The notes under the pieces are model-generated. The model ran no database searches, was not told the DNA's origin, and saw nothing but the letters and a program-made list of their open reading frames with translations. Below are positions 63,907 to 64,000 of a DNA stretch of 64,000 nucleotides, piece by piece (positions within the stretch are counted from its first letter, which is position 1; every line of letters starts with the position of its first letter). Position numbers and translations under genes: made by a program. This DNA comes from JALQUO01 sp964529685 (GTDB lineage Bacteria; Pseudomonadota; Alphaproteobacteria; Rickettsiales; Midichloriaceae). The DNA lies in the NCBI GenBank assembly GCA_964529685.1, contig CAZGZC010000001.1:248001-312000 (forward strand), given 5' to 3'.

Positions 63907-64000
63907 TTAATTAGTAGCTTTGATGTTCTTATCTTTAAAGTCCTGAACTGCGCGTTTTATAGCTCCCTCAGCCAAGACAGAACAATGGATCTTAACAGGA
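63907..64000 (-). CDS. iscU: Fe-S cluster scaffold IscU, C-terminal fragment
   Basis: The minus strand enters from the right edge and reads PVKIHCSVLAEGAIKRAVQD before a TAA stop at 63907. P-V-K-x-H-C-S-x-L-A-E-x-A-I-K-x-A is the last conserved block of IscU, and this Cys is one of the three cluster ligands. IscU assembles [2Fe-2S]/[4Fe-4S] clusters with IscS. The rest of the gene, and probably an isc operon, lies beyond the window. Confidence 0.9.
   Translation of the reverse strand, partial: PVKIHCSVLAEGAIKRAVQDFKDKNIKATN

Noticed and set aside
1..64000. CRISPR array, insertion sequence, prophage or integron
   Set aside because: No regularly spaced repeats, transposase or integrase motifs, or att-like duplications flanking a tRNA were seen.

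Overview
This window is AT-rich, gene-dense chromosome from an alphaproteobacterium of the Rickettsiales type. Four things point there: a two-piece, circularly permuted tmRNA gene; tuf followed by rpsJ and rplC; a 1173-residue GltD/flavodoxin-reductase-like fusion of the kind I associate with Rickettsiales; and many short intergenic stretches with decayed reading frames, as expected in an obligate intracellular bacterium. Flagellar genes (fliL, fliM, a DUF6468 gene, a motE-like gene) and a DNA photolyase suggest one of the protist-associated, Midichloria-like lineages rather than Rickettsia itself. The genus is inference and cannot be fixed from the sequence alone.

Layout. 1-4900: tail of a dicarboxylate symporter, a possible PI-kinase-like protein, tRNA-Pro, rnhA, a membrane protein, ispG and tRNA-Leu. 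5544-14000: lptB, lepA, a shikimate-kinase-like protein, a large AsmA-like protein, a cyclophilin and ychF. 14200-21000: an aminopeptidase P carrying an inserted GNAT acetyltransferase domain, map, and the fused oxidoreductase. 20961-24089: a paralogous pair of helical-repeat-like proteins flanking folD, one copy broken by two frameshifts. 24123-26274: tuf-rpsJ-rplC, ending in a hairpin terminator. 26486-32693: glyQ, ppsR, terC, mutL, pgpA and a DUF2608 phosphatase-like gene. 32905-41152: rpoC and rpoB, without the usual upstream rplJL. 41461-41682: a relic of a RatA/COQ10-type gene. 41906-46811: hisS-phrB, an ABC ATPase, tRNA-Cys, rpsU, ssrA, mlaC, tRNA-Ala and tRNA-Arg. 46983-52290: a small exported or membrane protein, an EamA transporter, ffh, an unknown protein and mnmA. 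52499-62931: a nine-gene co-oriented run topA-dnaG-rpoD-fliL-fliM-DUF6468-motE-DUF2608-permease. 63003-64000: a peroxiredoxin behind a perfect 20-bp palindrome, and the 3' end of iscU.

Most genes are core information processing: transcription, translation, tRNA modification, protein export and replication priming. They are combined with envelope maintenance (lptB, mlaC, AsmA-like, pgpA) and nutrient import (dicarboxylate, aromatic amino acid and EamA carriers). The accessory part is small: the PI-kinase-like candidate, the helical-repeat family, two DUF2608 proteins and three unrecognised proteins. The most unusual gene is the aminopeptidase P-GNAT fusion directly downstream of map, which would put methionine removal, X-Pro cleavage and an acetyltransferase side by side. 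No insertion sequence, prophage or CRISPR array was seen.
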